Source of the DNA: Bacillota bacterium
Lineage (GTDB): Bacteria; Bacillota; Clostridia; Christensenellales; WQRI01
NCBI GenBank assembly: GCA_009786825.1
Contig: WQRI01000007.1
Location: 1 to 42,391, forward strand
Reading direction: 5' to 3'
DNA: 42,391 nucleotides
Part shown: piece after piece, positions 33,469 to 41,437 of the stretch
Layout: every line of letters begins with the position of its first letter
Position numbering within the stretch: position 1 is the first letter of the stretch
The notes under the pieces: model-generated
Told to the model about the DNA's origin: nothing
Database searches by the model: none
The model's input: the letters and a program-made list of their open reading frames with translations, nothing else
Program-made: the position numbers and the translations under genes

Positions 33469-33527
33469 AGAATTACACGCACGTTATTATTATCAAGAGG
33501 CGCGCTTCGCGCGCCTTACGTGCCTAA
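33469..33527. repeat. Nested inverted repeat with GC-rich core (candidate rolling-circle origin)
   Basis: A core stem GGCGCGC-TTC-GCGCGCC is at 33499-33515. It is flanked by GCACGT (33479-33484) and ACGTGC (33518-33523), and further out by AGAATTA and TAATTCT. The left spacer TATTATTATCAAGA is AT-rich and single-stranded in the folded form, as expected for a Rep nicking site. The stem lies 200 bp beyond the HUH Rep gene. Confidence 0.55.
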
Positions 33528-33559
33528 TTCTGCCATATAAGTACCAAAATGCCAATAAC

Positions 33560-33604
33560 AAAGAGAGGTGGTTTCCGCTATTCGCTTTAAAACCACCTCT
33601 CTTT
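33560..33604. repeat. 15-bp perfect hairpin (packaging-signal or terminator candidate)
   Basis: The stem AAAGAGAGGTGGTTT (33560-33574) and its complement (33590-33604) enclose a 15-nt loop, with further partial pairing outside. It lacks a clean T-tract on the minus strand, which argues for a role in single-stranded DNA at least as much as for termination after rep. Confidence 0.5.
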
Positions 33605-33714
33605 ATTTGTTAAAGGGCATTTTTGCACTTACTGAGCCGTCTCTTCTCAATAAGGACAAAATACAGACAGCACCGCTTAGGGTGCTTGTTTAATTTTTCA
33701 TACTTTAGATAAGA

Positions 33715-35265
33715 TTACATCACAAAAGTTATCTGTTCTATCACTTCTGCTTTTTTTGCAGGAAGTGGAACTGGCTCTGGTAGTCTTCCAAAGTCTATCA
33801 TTTGTTTAAATGTAATCTGTGTTTTAGGTTTTGACAGCAATAAAGGTTCTTGCTTTTTCTTTTTAGGGTTGCCTTTGGTTCTTACGTTTTTGATATCTTC
33901 ATCGGTTATAACTTCGTGTGATAATATGAACGATTTTATTGTTTCTGAATTTCTGTAGTAAACCGGCAGTTTGAATTGTTTTTGCGATATATCTTTAATC
34001 AGATGCGCGGGCAAGCCTCTGCTGTAAACTGTGCTTTCGGTTGCCTTTGTCATATACTTTAGTATGTAGTTTACAAGTGGGTTATTTAGGTTTTTAAGTG
34101 AAATATCTACTTCCACTATGTGTTGCCAATCGTTTATGCCGTAGGCTTTTTTGAAAAAAGCACACTCTAACCTTTGCGTTTTTCTTCTTCTTACGGGGTC
34201 GTATCTCTTTTTTGTGGGCTTCAACTCAGACATCATTTGTCCAGTCGGAACATACACAAGCATATGAAAATGAAGCCTACCCTTGTGGTAACCTACACTT
34301 TGGCAATACTTGCAAAGGTTGTCTTTTTCGCAATATCCCCTACCATATTCAAACACGCCCATTTGCTTCCAGCCTTTTCTGTCTGCGTTATTTGCTAGTG
34401 TTCTTAAAAGTTTTTCCCTGAAAACTTCTTCTGCTTGTACCTTTGTAAGTTCGCCCGTTGGGTTAAAAATCTTGTCGTTCATAGTTATAGTTGCAAAATA
34501 GTTAAAGTTATTAAGTTGGGCTTTTTGTCTGAACAACCTTAGTCGTTTATTAAAGTTTCTTGCCTTGCGTTTGATTACTTTTTCTACAAAACTTAAAAGT
34601 TCTAAATACTCTTCAGACTTTTTAAAATTTTCGTTATCCGCTTCATTATAATAGAAATTATCTATCAGACCATCGATTACGTATTGACGCTGTTGTTCTT
34701 TACCCTTTTTTGTACTTACTTTAAAAAGGTGTAAACTCTCGGCAAAAAAATAATCTAACACTAACTCTCTGTTATCAACTTTTCTTGTCTTTAGTCTTGC
34801 AAGTTTCTTTTTAATTAGCGTGTCCAGTTGTTCAGTATAATATCTATCTTTAGAATAAAGTAATATGTACGCCGACTTTATGCCCTCAAACACTCTGCTT
34901 AAATTGCCTTGCGCTATTTTGTTCTCGCTATCTAACTCGCTAAAGAAATTATCTATACTACCAAAAGTTAACTTAATTCGCTCTATATGCCAATCAAAAT
35001 GTCTATCTACCAAAGCCTTTCTTTCTTCACAAACTATCCAAGGTAGCATTAACGGGTGGTGTCCATCCATTTGCACCTTATGTGTTGTAAAACTTATTTC
35101 GCCCGGTTGCTCTAAGCCGAATTGCCCGTACATATCCGCTTCTAAAGCAAGCATAAGTTGTTCTTTTTCTACTTCCCCTAAAGTGTTTATATATGTTTCG
35201 TAAGCCGCATAGTTTTCAGCGTTCAGATAACTTTTAACCTTTTTTACAATCTCTTTATTTGTCAT
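33715..35265 (-). CDS. Rolling-circle replication initiator, two-tyrosine HUH endonuclease
   Basis: A 516-residue protein. Residues 1-245 are helical and unassigned. The HUH domain follows, with motif I FATITM at 257, the metal-binding HUH triad His332-Phe-His334 in GRLHFHMLVYVP, and motif III Tyr400-x3-Tyr404 with Lys407 in NYILKYMTKA. Two tyrosines three residues apart are the arrangement of phiX174 gpA and related phage initiators. Three cysteines (312, 318, 321) just before the HUH may bind zinc. The protein would nick the origin and drive rolling-circle synthesis. Its leader is GGGGGCTAA 5 bp before the ATG. It is the last gene of the phage-like minus-strand run. Confidence 0.88.
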   Translation of the reverse strand: MTNKEIVKKVKSYLNAENYAAYETYINTLGEVEKEQLMLALEADMYGQFGLEQPGEISFTTHKVQMDGHHPLMLPWIVCEERKALVDRHFDWHIERIKLTFGSIDNFFSELDSENKIAQGNLSRVFEGIKSAYILLYSKDRYYTEQLDTLIKKKLARLKTRKVDNRELVLDYFFAESLHLFKVSTKKGKEQQRQYVIDGLIDNFYYNEADNENFKKSEEYLELLSFVEKVIKRKARNFNKRLRLFRQKAQLNNFNYFATITMNDKIFNPTGELTKVQAEEVFREKLLRTLANNADRKGWKQMGVFEYGRGYCEKDNLCKYCQSVGYHKGRLHFHMLVYVPTGQMMSELKPTKKRYDPVRRRKTQRLECAFFKKAYGINDWQHIVEVDISLKNLNNPLVNYILKYMTKATESTVYSRGLPAHLIKDISQKQFKLPVYYRNSETIKSFILSHEVITDEDIKNVRTKGNPKKKKQEPLLLSKPKTQITFKQMIDFGRLPEPVPLPAKKAEVIEQITFVM

Positions 35266-35311
35266 TGTTTAGCCCCCAATAAATTTTAATAAAGTTTTTT
35301 ACATAAAATAG

Positions 35312-35397
35312 TTGACTTTATGGGTAAAATTGTATACTATTAATAAGTAGGTATTGACTTAGGGCGGACTTCCGCTTACTCTGCCTACTTTTTTTTA
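35312..35397 (+). ncRNA. Candidate antisense RNA in the rep leader (promoter plus terminator hairpin)
   Basis: On the plus strand, opposite to rep, TTGACT (35312-35317) is followed by TATACT or TACTAT (35333-35340). Shortly after comes a branched hairpin: outer stem AAGTAGG/CCTACTT (35345-35351 and 35384-35390), inner stem GCGG-ACTT-CCGC (35364-35375), then eight T. This would give an RNA of about 50 nt complementary to the rep leader, like the copy-control RNAs of rolling-circle plasmids. The T-tract overlaps the Lys codons ending the upstream gene. It could also act on single-stranded phage DNA. Confidence 0.5.
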
Positions 35398-35825
35398 TTT
35401 AAATCTTTAATCTTTTTTTGGTCTTTGGGGTCTAAGTTATCCCAATTTTTTATTTCTGGTCCGAAAAGTTTGCTCTCTCTTGTCGTGACTTTAGGAATAA
35501 CATAACTATCTCGTAGATTGCCTTGCTCATCCACATCTTTTGGGTCTGGATTCTTTTCTAACTTTATATTAGCCTGCTTTTCCTTTATCCCATCGCCTAA
35601 CTCCTTTTCTAAGTGAGACTTATGTGTCAAAGTAACAAATGTATGCTTATCCTTTTTTGTTTTTATTATGTACGCTGGATGGTTTCGATTTGCTCTAGCC
35701 CCCCACCTATAATAAGATTTACGCCTTAAACCTAAAATAAAACCTATTAACTTCAAAGGTAACGAAATTATAAAAACTACCACTAAAGTAAATAAGTAAG
35801 TTATTCTTTTTGCAATTGTTGCCAT
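35385..35825 (-). CDS. Small membrane-anchored protein of the phage-like block
   Basis: A 146-residue protein, not recognised. An N-terminal hydrophobic segment (about 8-34) is followed by the basic GLRRKSYYRWGARANR, so the rest is probably cytoplasmic. The C-terminal 100 residues are charged and hydrophilic (KKDKHTFVTLTHKSHLEKE, LDPKDQKKIKDLNKKK). AGGAG precedes the ATG at 35825. It is 14 bp downstream of the ATPase gene and therefore co-transcribed. An accessory assembly factor for the ATPase would fit the position, but this is inference. Confidence 0.75.
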   Translation of the reverse strand: MATIAKRITYLFTLVVVFIISLPLKLIGFILGLRRKSYYRWGARANRNHPAYIIKTKKDKHTFVTLTHKSHLEKELGDGIKEKQANIKLEKNPDPKDVDEQGNLRDSYVIPKVTTRESKLFGPEIKNWDNLDPKDQKKIKDLNKKK

Positions 35826-35839
35826 TTTAATTTCTCCTA

Positions 35840-38077
35840 CTATTTCGCATTCTTAAAATGTTGTTCTTCTGAATGCTCTTGTGTGATTTCAGTTATAAAG
35901 TTGCTCCCTTGCCACATTAGTTGGTCTTCTGTAGCCTTATGAGATGTATATTTCGGCAAGTCGTTTATACCCTTAGTTGTACTGTCCATACGCTCTGAAA
36001 ACATATCACTATAAGCGTCTGTTGCAAACCTATCCGAGTATATCTTTTTGTTAGAAAGATAATATTTGCGGTTAACACTCCAGCCATCCAGCCTACCTTT
36101 TTCTACCTTGAGTTTTATTACTCTGTAGCCAAATCTGTTGTATGTATGTTTATAGCGCTGGTGGTTGATAGCGCCAACTTTTTTAATGGTATGCATTAGC
36201 AAAGTATTATCACCCCTATTAACTCTAAACTGCTTGTACAGTCTTTGAAAGCGCGCGTGAATAAAATTGTATATAAGTTCGCCAATAAAGAAAAATGGTT
36301 TGGCTAGGCGCATTTCGCTTTTGTCTTCTATTCTAACTATTTCGGCAAGTTCTCTTGCATCTGCCCCTAAACTTTGTTCTCTCTGCTCATCCATAACAAT
36401 ACGCACAAATGGGAAGCCGGCTACTGTAGCCTTGTGTCTGATTAACTTAATTGCTTCAGTAACCTTACCATATAGATATGCCAAATATTGTCTAAGGCGT
36501 TGTCTCTCTTGTGATGTATCCAAATAGTCCTTTTCTAACTTTTTTACTGTTGCCCTTATCTCTTTTAATAGGTCTGTTATTTCTTTCTGCTTATATTGAT
36601 TGCCAAGTTCTTTGCCTATCTCTGTAATAGACATTATGCCAAACTCAAATATCTCAGCATAAGGATTATCCTTTAAAACCTTGAAGCCCAAGCGCAACAT
36701 ATCAAAATGCAATACATTAGAATACCTAGAATGCAAATGCATTCTCTTAGCAGACCTGTTAAAAAAATCTAAATCCCACTCTGGTAAATTGCCTTCGTCG
36801 TCCATTATGAAGTCTGTCCTAATTGCGTGATTTGAAATTATAAGGCTACTTTTTATTATGTAAATAAAGTAAAGTTTTGCATAATCACTAAGTTCTGAAA
36901 ATAGATGTCTGATGTTCTTTTTACTGTCATACTCTAAACCATATTTCTTATAATCATAATCAAAGCAAGCACCGCCTTTTTTAAATCTGTTGTGCTTTTT
37001 CTTTATCCACTTTTCTACTGTACGTAGGTTATATACGTGACCAAATTTTATAGCGCGCTTAAGTTCGTTCTCTAAGTTTATCCAAGGGAAATATGGGAAT
37101 TTCAAGTCTATCTCTAACATCATATCGTATGCCGTTTGTCTGAACCACGCTTCTAAACTCAATGATACATCTACCTTTAGAGTTGTTTTGCCTAGCCCCA
37201 TCTCTCCTACAAACATAAACGCTATTTGCCTTTCTCTTATAAAGCCTTTGTTCCTTGCCTCAAAGCGTCTTAGCCAAGCAAGCGCCCTACCCTTGCGCCA
37301 CATATCTAGTTTGTAATAAACAATTGCAACAGCAATTGGAACAGTTAAAGGGTGTAACATAAAGCGTATGGCGGGCATTAAATCTAGCACAGTTTTATAA
37401 ACAAAATGGTAAATTGCGGCAACATCAAGTGACACAAAAAAGTAAAGCAAAAAGCCAAATAGTGTTGCAACTATGCCAAAGATGTTAAAGTTTAAGAGCC
37501 AAATTAGCAACAAAATTTTTTTAAAGCGCGATGTATCGAAGTAATCTATAAAGCCAAATATGTAATTTTTTGTAGGTACGTACGTTTGCTCTGACACACG
37601 CTTTACTAGCGCTAGTTGTTTGCTGTCTACGTTATAATTGTTGTTTATACGGCTAAAATGGCGCTTAAAAAGCATATTAGCAACTAGCCACAGCGGAATT
37701 ACTAACATTAAAACCCTTGTCAGTATCTCTGTTGCTTGCCCTAAAACAATACTATATCTTGCCATATTTTGAGAGCAAATAAGTAAGTTTAAAAACTCTG
37801 AAAGATTACTTCTAAACTCTTCGGGCGTATCTGGTAGCACGTTAATATCTTGGTCGGGCGTAGCACTATCGGCGGGCGGAACTATCGGGCTAGCCTCCGG
37901 TATTATCCAAAAAAAGAATTGCACAAAACTAACTAGACCAAACCACAACTCCCTTAAACCCTCTAGCACTCTAAGCAAAGAATGGCTAAAAGCAGTAAGC
38001 ATAAAAAATATACTTACTGCTATTGCAATCACGCACAGTATCGCATAACTGTGTTTCTTTACAAAACTTTTAGCCAT
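35840..38077 (-). CDS. Membrane-embedded P-loop ATPase, inovirus pI/Zot-like assembly protein
   Basis: A 745-residue protein. The first 260 residues have about five membrane spans (11-30, 45-60, 120-137, 187-216, 240-255) with a Pro-rich extracellular loop (60-90). The ATPase domain begins with Walker A GEMGLGKT at 291-298. Candidate acidic motifs are FGIMSITEIGKE near 480 and VRIVMDEQREQSLGAD near 558-572. The late part (640-745) is basic. P-loop assembly ATPases of the pI/Zot group extrude filamentous phage through the membrane. The context (HUH Rep, tiny membrane proteins, anchored adhesins) supports that role, although the multi-span N-terminus differs from the single-span classical protein. 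A conjugation-type coupling ATPase is the main alternative. Confidence 0.72.
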   Translation of the reverse strand: MAKSFVKKHSYAILCVIAIAVSIFFMLTAFSHSLLRVLEGLRELWFGLVSFVQFFFWIIPEASPIVPPADSATPDQDINVLPDTPEEFRSNLSEFLNLLICSQNMARYSIVLGQATEILTRVLMLVIPLWLVANMLFKRHFSRINNNYNVDSKQLALVKRVSEQTYVPTKNYIFGFIDYFDTSRFKKILLLIWLLNFNIFGIVATLFGFLLYFFVSLDVAAIYHFVYKTVLDLMPAIRFMLHPLTVPIAVAIVYYKLDMWRKGRALAWLRRFEARNKGFIRERQIAFMFVGEMGLGKTTLKVDVSLSLEAWFRQTAYDMMLEIDLKFPYFPWINLENELKRAIKFGHVYNLRTVEKWIKKKHNRFKKGGACFDYDYKKYGLEYDSKKNIRHLFSELSDYAKLYFIYIIKSSLIISNHAIRTDFIMDDEGNLPEWDLDFFNRSAKRMHLHSRYSNVLHFDMLRLGFKVLKDNPYAEIFEFGIMSITEIGKELGNQYKQKEITDLLKEIRATVKKLEKDYLDTSQERQRLRQYLAYLYGKVTEAIKLIRHKATVAGFPFVRIVMDEQREQSLGADARELAEIVRIEDKSEMRLAKPFFFIGELIYNFIHARFQRLYKQFRVNRGDNTLLMHTIKKVGAINHQRYKHTYNRFGYRVIKLKVEKGRLDGWSVNRKYYLSNKKIYSDRFATDAYSDMFSERMDSTTKGINDLPKYTSHKATEDQLMWQGSNFITEITQEHSEEQHFKNAK

Positions 38078-38104
38078 ATTTTGTGTTAATGTTTTAGTGA
38101 TGTA

Positions 38105-38221
38105 CTATTCCCCCACTTGCACCCACGTGAAAATTATGTAGCCTAAAAATATCACTACAAAAACAAGCAGTAGCAATTTTACTATGTTGTAGCGGAATAG
38201 ATTTTTAAAAAATTTTATCAT
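38105..38221 (-). CDS. 38-residue single-span membrane protein (candidate minor virion protein)
   Basis: This short frame starts with ATG at 38221 and ends with TAG at 38105. The product starts MIKFFKNLFRYN, has a hydrophobic segment of about 20 residues (IVKLLLLVFVVIFLGYIIF) and ends TWVQVGE. The start overlaps the stop of the preceding gene as ATGA, the usual sign of translational coupling, and the ATPase gene follows after 27 bp. Size resembles pVII/pIX of filamentous phages (32-33 residues). The basic N-terminus predicts N-in topology, however, opposite to classical coat proteins. A holin-like or assembly role is possible. Confidence 0.7.
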   Translation of the reverse strand: MIKFFKNLFRYNIVKLLLLVFVVIFLGYIIFTWVQVGE

Positions 38222-38700
38222 AGTGCATCAAATATATCGTCTCTACCGTGCAAGTTTAAAAGCTCTTTGTTTTTTAGTCTGTTTTGCTCACGCCACTTTT
38301 CAAGTTCTTTCTCTCGCTTTGCCATTTCTAGTTTTTTGCCACAAAAGTTACATCTGCCACAGCTACAATCTAAGCGGTAACCATACTCGCATTGCTCTGC
38401 TATAAACGGTCTGCCCATTTCCTGCATTTGCCTCTTAGAACCTGTTAGTGTGTCTTGCCCATCTCCATATTTTTTGTCCAGTTTGCGTATTTGTCTTTCT
38501 ACTCTTTTCTTGCTTTTAAAAAACAACCCAAATGGCAACCACAAGAGGCTTAGTAGAGATATTAAGCCGGCGAATACGCTGAGTAGTCCCGCGAAAAATA
38601 GTGTTAGGGCTTTGGCGATCGCAGTCTTAGCCATAGTGGCTAGTGTTGATAGTGCGCTTAATGCTTGAGATAAAATTGTTAAAACTGCAGTTAAAACCAT
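38218..38700 (-). CDS. Short membrane protein with Cys-rich motif (pVI-like position)
   Basis: A 160-residue protein. The first 62 residues are hydrophobic with two or three spans (SQALSALSTLATMAKTAI, LTLFFAGLLSVFAGLISLLSLLW). A basic stretch SKKRVERQIRKLDKKYG follows, then a four-cysteine motif in DCSCGRCNFCGKK that could bind a metal, and a charged coiled tail. Hydrophobic N-terminus, basic C-terminus and position just before the ATPase recall pVI of filamentous phages, the minor coat protein between gene III and gene I. The start ATG directly follows the previous gene's stop (GGGAGGA leader inside that gene). The Cys motif is not known from pVI. Tentative. Confidence 0.72.
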   Translation of the reverse strand: MVLTAVLTILSQALSALSTLATMAKTAIAKALTLFFAGLLSVFAGLISLLSLLWLPFGLFFKSKKRVERQIRKLDKKYGDGQDTLTGSKRQMQEMGRPFIAEQCEYGYRLDCSCGRCNFCGKKLEMAKREKELEKWREQNRLKNKELLNLHGRDDIFDAL

Positions 38701-40140
38701 CTACCTATCCTCCCGCCTTTTAGGGCTTGCCGCTTCCCTTACCGCACCTACAAGCATTAGAGCAACAAATATCACTAGCACAAAGCCCGCTACTGCAATT
38801 ACATTAGCAAGCCCGCCAAACAGACCACTAGAGCCATCAGACCCCCAAAACACGCGACCTAAACCACTTCTTGTGTTATTCACATTTCTACCTAGCCACG
38901 TGCCGAAACTCTCACCATCGTCCACTTCAGATGGGCGCATATCTTTGATTACACCATCTGCGCACTCGCCATTCATTAAGCGCCAATCTGGGTCGTGTGG
39001 GTTAGCGTTGTTCCTTAACACCGGCACATCGAAGTAGCCAAAATGTGTTGGTACAGTTGCCATATAAAAACTTGTGCCACTCTCTAACAACCCCCAAACT
39101 GTGAACGCGTCTACTAAAATAGACCTTGCCACACCATCTACAACTCTACGCTCTACCCTTTGTTGCTCTAAGTTTGTTGTAATAATATCGTTGTTATGAT
39201 AGACAATGGGAAGCGCATTTACACTATTAAAAAGCGCAAATCCGAAAAAGTCTGATACTTGATTTGTTCGCGGATTTACCAAAACTTCTCTGCCATCTTC
39301 CGTTAGCAAAAACTCGTTGGTGTTGAAACACCTTAGCCTATCCCACGGGTGTATTGTTGCGTGAGATATTAATGTTGTTAACGCGCCTAGTGTCGTACGC
39401 TCGTGTATTTCAACAAATGCTACTAGGTGGTTACCCGTTAACCCCATACCTAGCCTATATGGCGGAAACGCAAAACCTATTGCCACTCTCCACCAAGCCG
39501 GGCGCTGAAACTCTGCAATATATCTCTCATATATCCGCCGCCCGTTCATATCAAAGAAGCGGTAGCCGTGCCTATCACCAAAAACACCATTAAGCCAACC
39601 CCTGTCGTAGCGCTCCCTAAATGTGTAGATTAATCTTTGCCCATCTCGCCCGTTAAAGTTGATTAAAAAAACTGCGCTGTCTAGCCTTATCTCTCTTACT
39701 CGCGTGCCGTTTTTGTGTAAGTAGTGCCTATCTAGCCTACTATCCAAAAATAGTGCAAGTGAGCGGTTAGCACCATCTATAAAACTTTGTGTGTACTTAC
39801 AATATGTTATAATCGTGGTCTCGCCCGTGATATGTGGGTTGCCCGGGTTCATTAGTGGTACGCCATCGGCATTCGTAACGATACCAGTTTCGCGCTGAAA
39901 CCTTGCAGGTCTTCCACAAGGTCCATACACGTGGCGCTCGACAATATCATAAGGGTTATCGTGGATGCGCGAACCCCTTACAGTCAGTGGCATAAGGTCT
40001 TGCTTATCATTTTTATACTCTAAGCCTACGATTTCAGCGCCGTACGCTTTAGCCACATAGGCATTTGTTACTAATGGCAACGCCAAAACGCTTGCTAGCC
40101 CTAGCGCAAAAACCAAACTAAATGTGATTATGTTTTTCAT
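38701..40140 (-). CDS. Secreted, C-terminally anchored protein of the phage-like block
   Basis: A 479-residue protein. A signal peptide at about 1-31 (SLVFALGLASVLALPLVTNAYVAKA) and a C-terminal span (about 445-467, AGFVLVIFVALMLVGAV) followed by KRREDR put the bulk outside the cell. The exposed part has no recognised domain; it is rich in Arg, Asn and aromatic residues with a few cysteines (VYGPCGRP, HPWDRLRCFN, MNGECADG). The leader is AAGGAG. It lies between the Ig-repeat proteins and the pVI-like gene, a good place for a virion tip or adsorption protein. The same architecture, exposed domain plus C-terminal anchor, is known from pIII. Confidence 0.75.
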   Translation of the reverse strand: MKNIITFSLVFALGLASVLALPLVTNAYVAKAYGAEIVGLEYKNDKQDLMPLTVRGSRIHDNPYDIVERHVYGPCGRPARFQRETGIVTNADGVPLMNPGNPHITGETTIITYCKYTQSFIDGANRSLALFLDSRLDRHYLHKNGTRVREIRLDSAVFLINFNGRDGQRLIYTFRERYDRGWLNGVFGDRHGYRFFDMNGRRIYERYIAEFQRPAWWRVAIGFAFPPYRLGMGLTGNHLVAFVEIHERTTLGALTTLISHATIHPWDRLRCFNTNEFLLTEDGREVLVNPRTNQVSDFFGFALFNSVNALPIVYHNNDIITTNLEQQRVERRVVDGVARSILVDAFTVWGLLESGTSFYMATVPTHFGYFDVPVLRNNANPHDPDWRLMNGECADGVIKDMRPSEVDDGESFGTWLGRNVNNTRSGLGRVFWGSDGSSGLFGGLANVIAVAGFVLVIFVALMLVGAVREAASPKRREDR

Positions 40141-40152
40141 TTTGTTAACTCC

Positions 40153-41436
40153 TTATCTTCTCTTGGTTGTTGTAATCTTTTCTAAAACCACAACAACCCC
40201 CATAAGTAAAATTAATATCCCCACTACTGCAAATAGTAAGCGCCAAATTGGCACTTCTTGCGCTTCGTAGTAAGTTGGTGGTGCAACTATATTTGGTGGT
40301 GGCTCTATTGGTGGAAGCCCGCCATCTGCCCCTAGCATACTTATGCTTAAACTTGTTGATATTTCAGATAGCGCACCCGTTTGCTCTAGTGCTGTAAGTG
40401 TCACAACAACAGCCCCTACCCCAACCGCTGTTAAAAGCCCGTTTGAGTTAATGGTTGCAACATTAGTGTTGTTTACTTGCCAACGCACATTTCTACTAGC
40501 ATTTAAAGGTTGTACACTAAAGTTTAATTGCAAAGTGTCCCCCACTCTCAAAGTTGTGCTTCCCATCGCTTGTATACTTATGTTTGTTGGTAAAGGTGGC
40601 GGTGGTGGCTCTACAACTTCGGGCGGAAGTACAGTAAAACTGAGTTGCGAATAAATTTCGCCATCTGTTAACATTCTAGCCGTTATCGTTACGCTACCCA
40701 CACTAAACGCTTGCATAAGCCCCGTGCTTGAGACCATCAAAACAGATTGATTGCTTGAAGTCCAAACAATGTTTTGCGAAGCGGTTGCTGGAACTACACT
40801 AGCGCTCAACTGCAATATTTCATTCACTCTTATTGATGTTACATTATTCGGTGTTATAACTACGCGCGGTGGTGGTGGCGCTCTAAAGCCCCGTACTGAA
40901 AACTGTAAACGTGTGGCTTGAAACGCATAACCGCACACAAAAGAAATTTGCATAAGCCCGTAGTATGCTACAACACTAACCGGCATCATTTGGTGCATTC
41001 TTGTCATCGCACCATTCCTAAACGCAAAAACTCTAAATTTATAATCAATCTCGCCATTATACCAAATTATAATATAGTGAAAAATGTTGTCTGATAAATG
41101 TTCAAAAAATGCTTGTGTAATTCGCACGTTAAAGTCTATTATTATGTGGTAAGGGTTACCCGGCGCTCTCTTTTTTTGTATAATTACTATATCTCTTAGT
41201 GAGTAGAATGAAAATGAACTTCTACTTTTGTAACCAAAGAAAACAGAACGCAATTCGCCACTCATAATTCTGTTTGCTGACGCTGGTGTATGACTTGCCG
41301 AGTGTCTAACTTCTAACCAATGCTCGTACTCTATGCTTTTAGGCTCTATTGTTTGAACATTAACATCTGGCTTTGTAAATGCTAAAAGCGGTATTGCTAA
41401 AACCATTAACAATACGCACACTATTATCTCTCTCAT
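40153..41436 (-). CDS. Secreted Ig-repeat (BIG2) protein with C-terminal membrane anchor
   Basis: The likely start is the ATG at 41436, preceded by GGGGGAGA. The frame is open nine codons further up, but those overlap the previous gene. The 427-residue protein begins with a signal peptide (MREIIVCVLLMVLAIPLLAF). Residues about 25-190 are a unique domain with many aromatic residues. Two bacterial Ig-like type 2 repeats follow, each with the signature W-x-S/N-x2-N/Q-x-V-x7-G-x4-V-x2-G-x3-V (IVWTSSNQSVLMVSSTGLM and NVRWQVNNTNVATINSNGL). A proline-rich spacer and a final span (VVGILILLMGVVVVLEK) precede the basic KITTTKRR. It is an adhesin or adsorption protein candidate. Confidence 0.8.
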   Translation of the reverse strand: MREIIVCVLLMVLAIPLLAFTKPDVNVQTIEPKSIEYEHWLEVRHSASHTPASANRIMSGELRSVFFGYKSRSSFSFYSLRDIVIIQKKRAPGNPYHIIIDFNVRITQAFFEHLSDNIFHYIIIWYNGEIDYKFRVFAFRNGAMTRMHQMMPVSVVAYYGLMQISFVCGYAFQATRLQFSVRGFRAPPPPRVVITPNNVTSIRVNEILQLSASVVPATASQNIVWTSSNQSVLMVSSTGLMQAFSVGSVTITARMLTDGEIYSQLSFTVLPPEVVEPPPPPLPTNISIQAMGSTTLRVGDTLQLNFSVQPLNASRNVRWQVNNTNVATINSNGLLTAVGVGAVVVTLTALEQTGALSEISTSLSISMLGADGGLPPIEPPPNIVAPPTYYEAQEVPIWRLLFAVVGILILLMGVVVVLEKITTTKRR

Positions 41437-41437
41437 A

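Larger units (their letters stand above)
33001..33714. other. 0.7-kb non-coding region beyond rep: candidate phage origin/packaging region
   Basis: No convincing gene is present; an 87-codon minus frame at 33132-33395 lacks a leader and has shadow-like composition. The region holds direct repeats (TGGTCTGATTTT at 33066 and 33366; CCGCAATGGGTGA at 33217 and 33260; GAGAATTTTTT twice). It also has two large hairpins, listed separately, and a small stem AGCACC-GCTTAG-GGTGCT at 33669-33686 just after rep. In filamentous phages such a region carries the origin and the packaging signal. Confidence 0.5.

Noticed and set aside
35840-38077. Calling the ATPase a Zot toxin
   Set aside because: The Zot name comes from Vibrio phage; the toxin activity belongs to a C-terminal part not seen here. 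A phage assembly role is the supportable reading.
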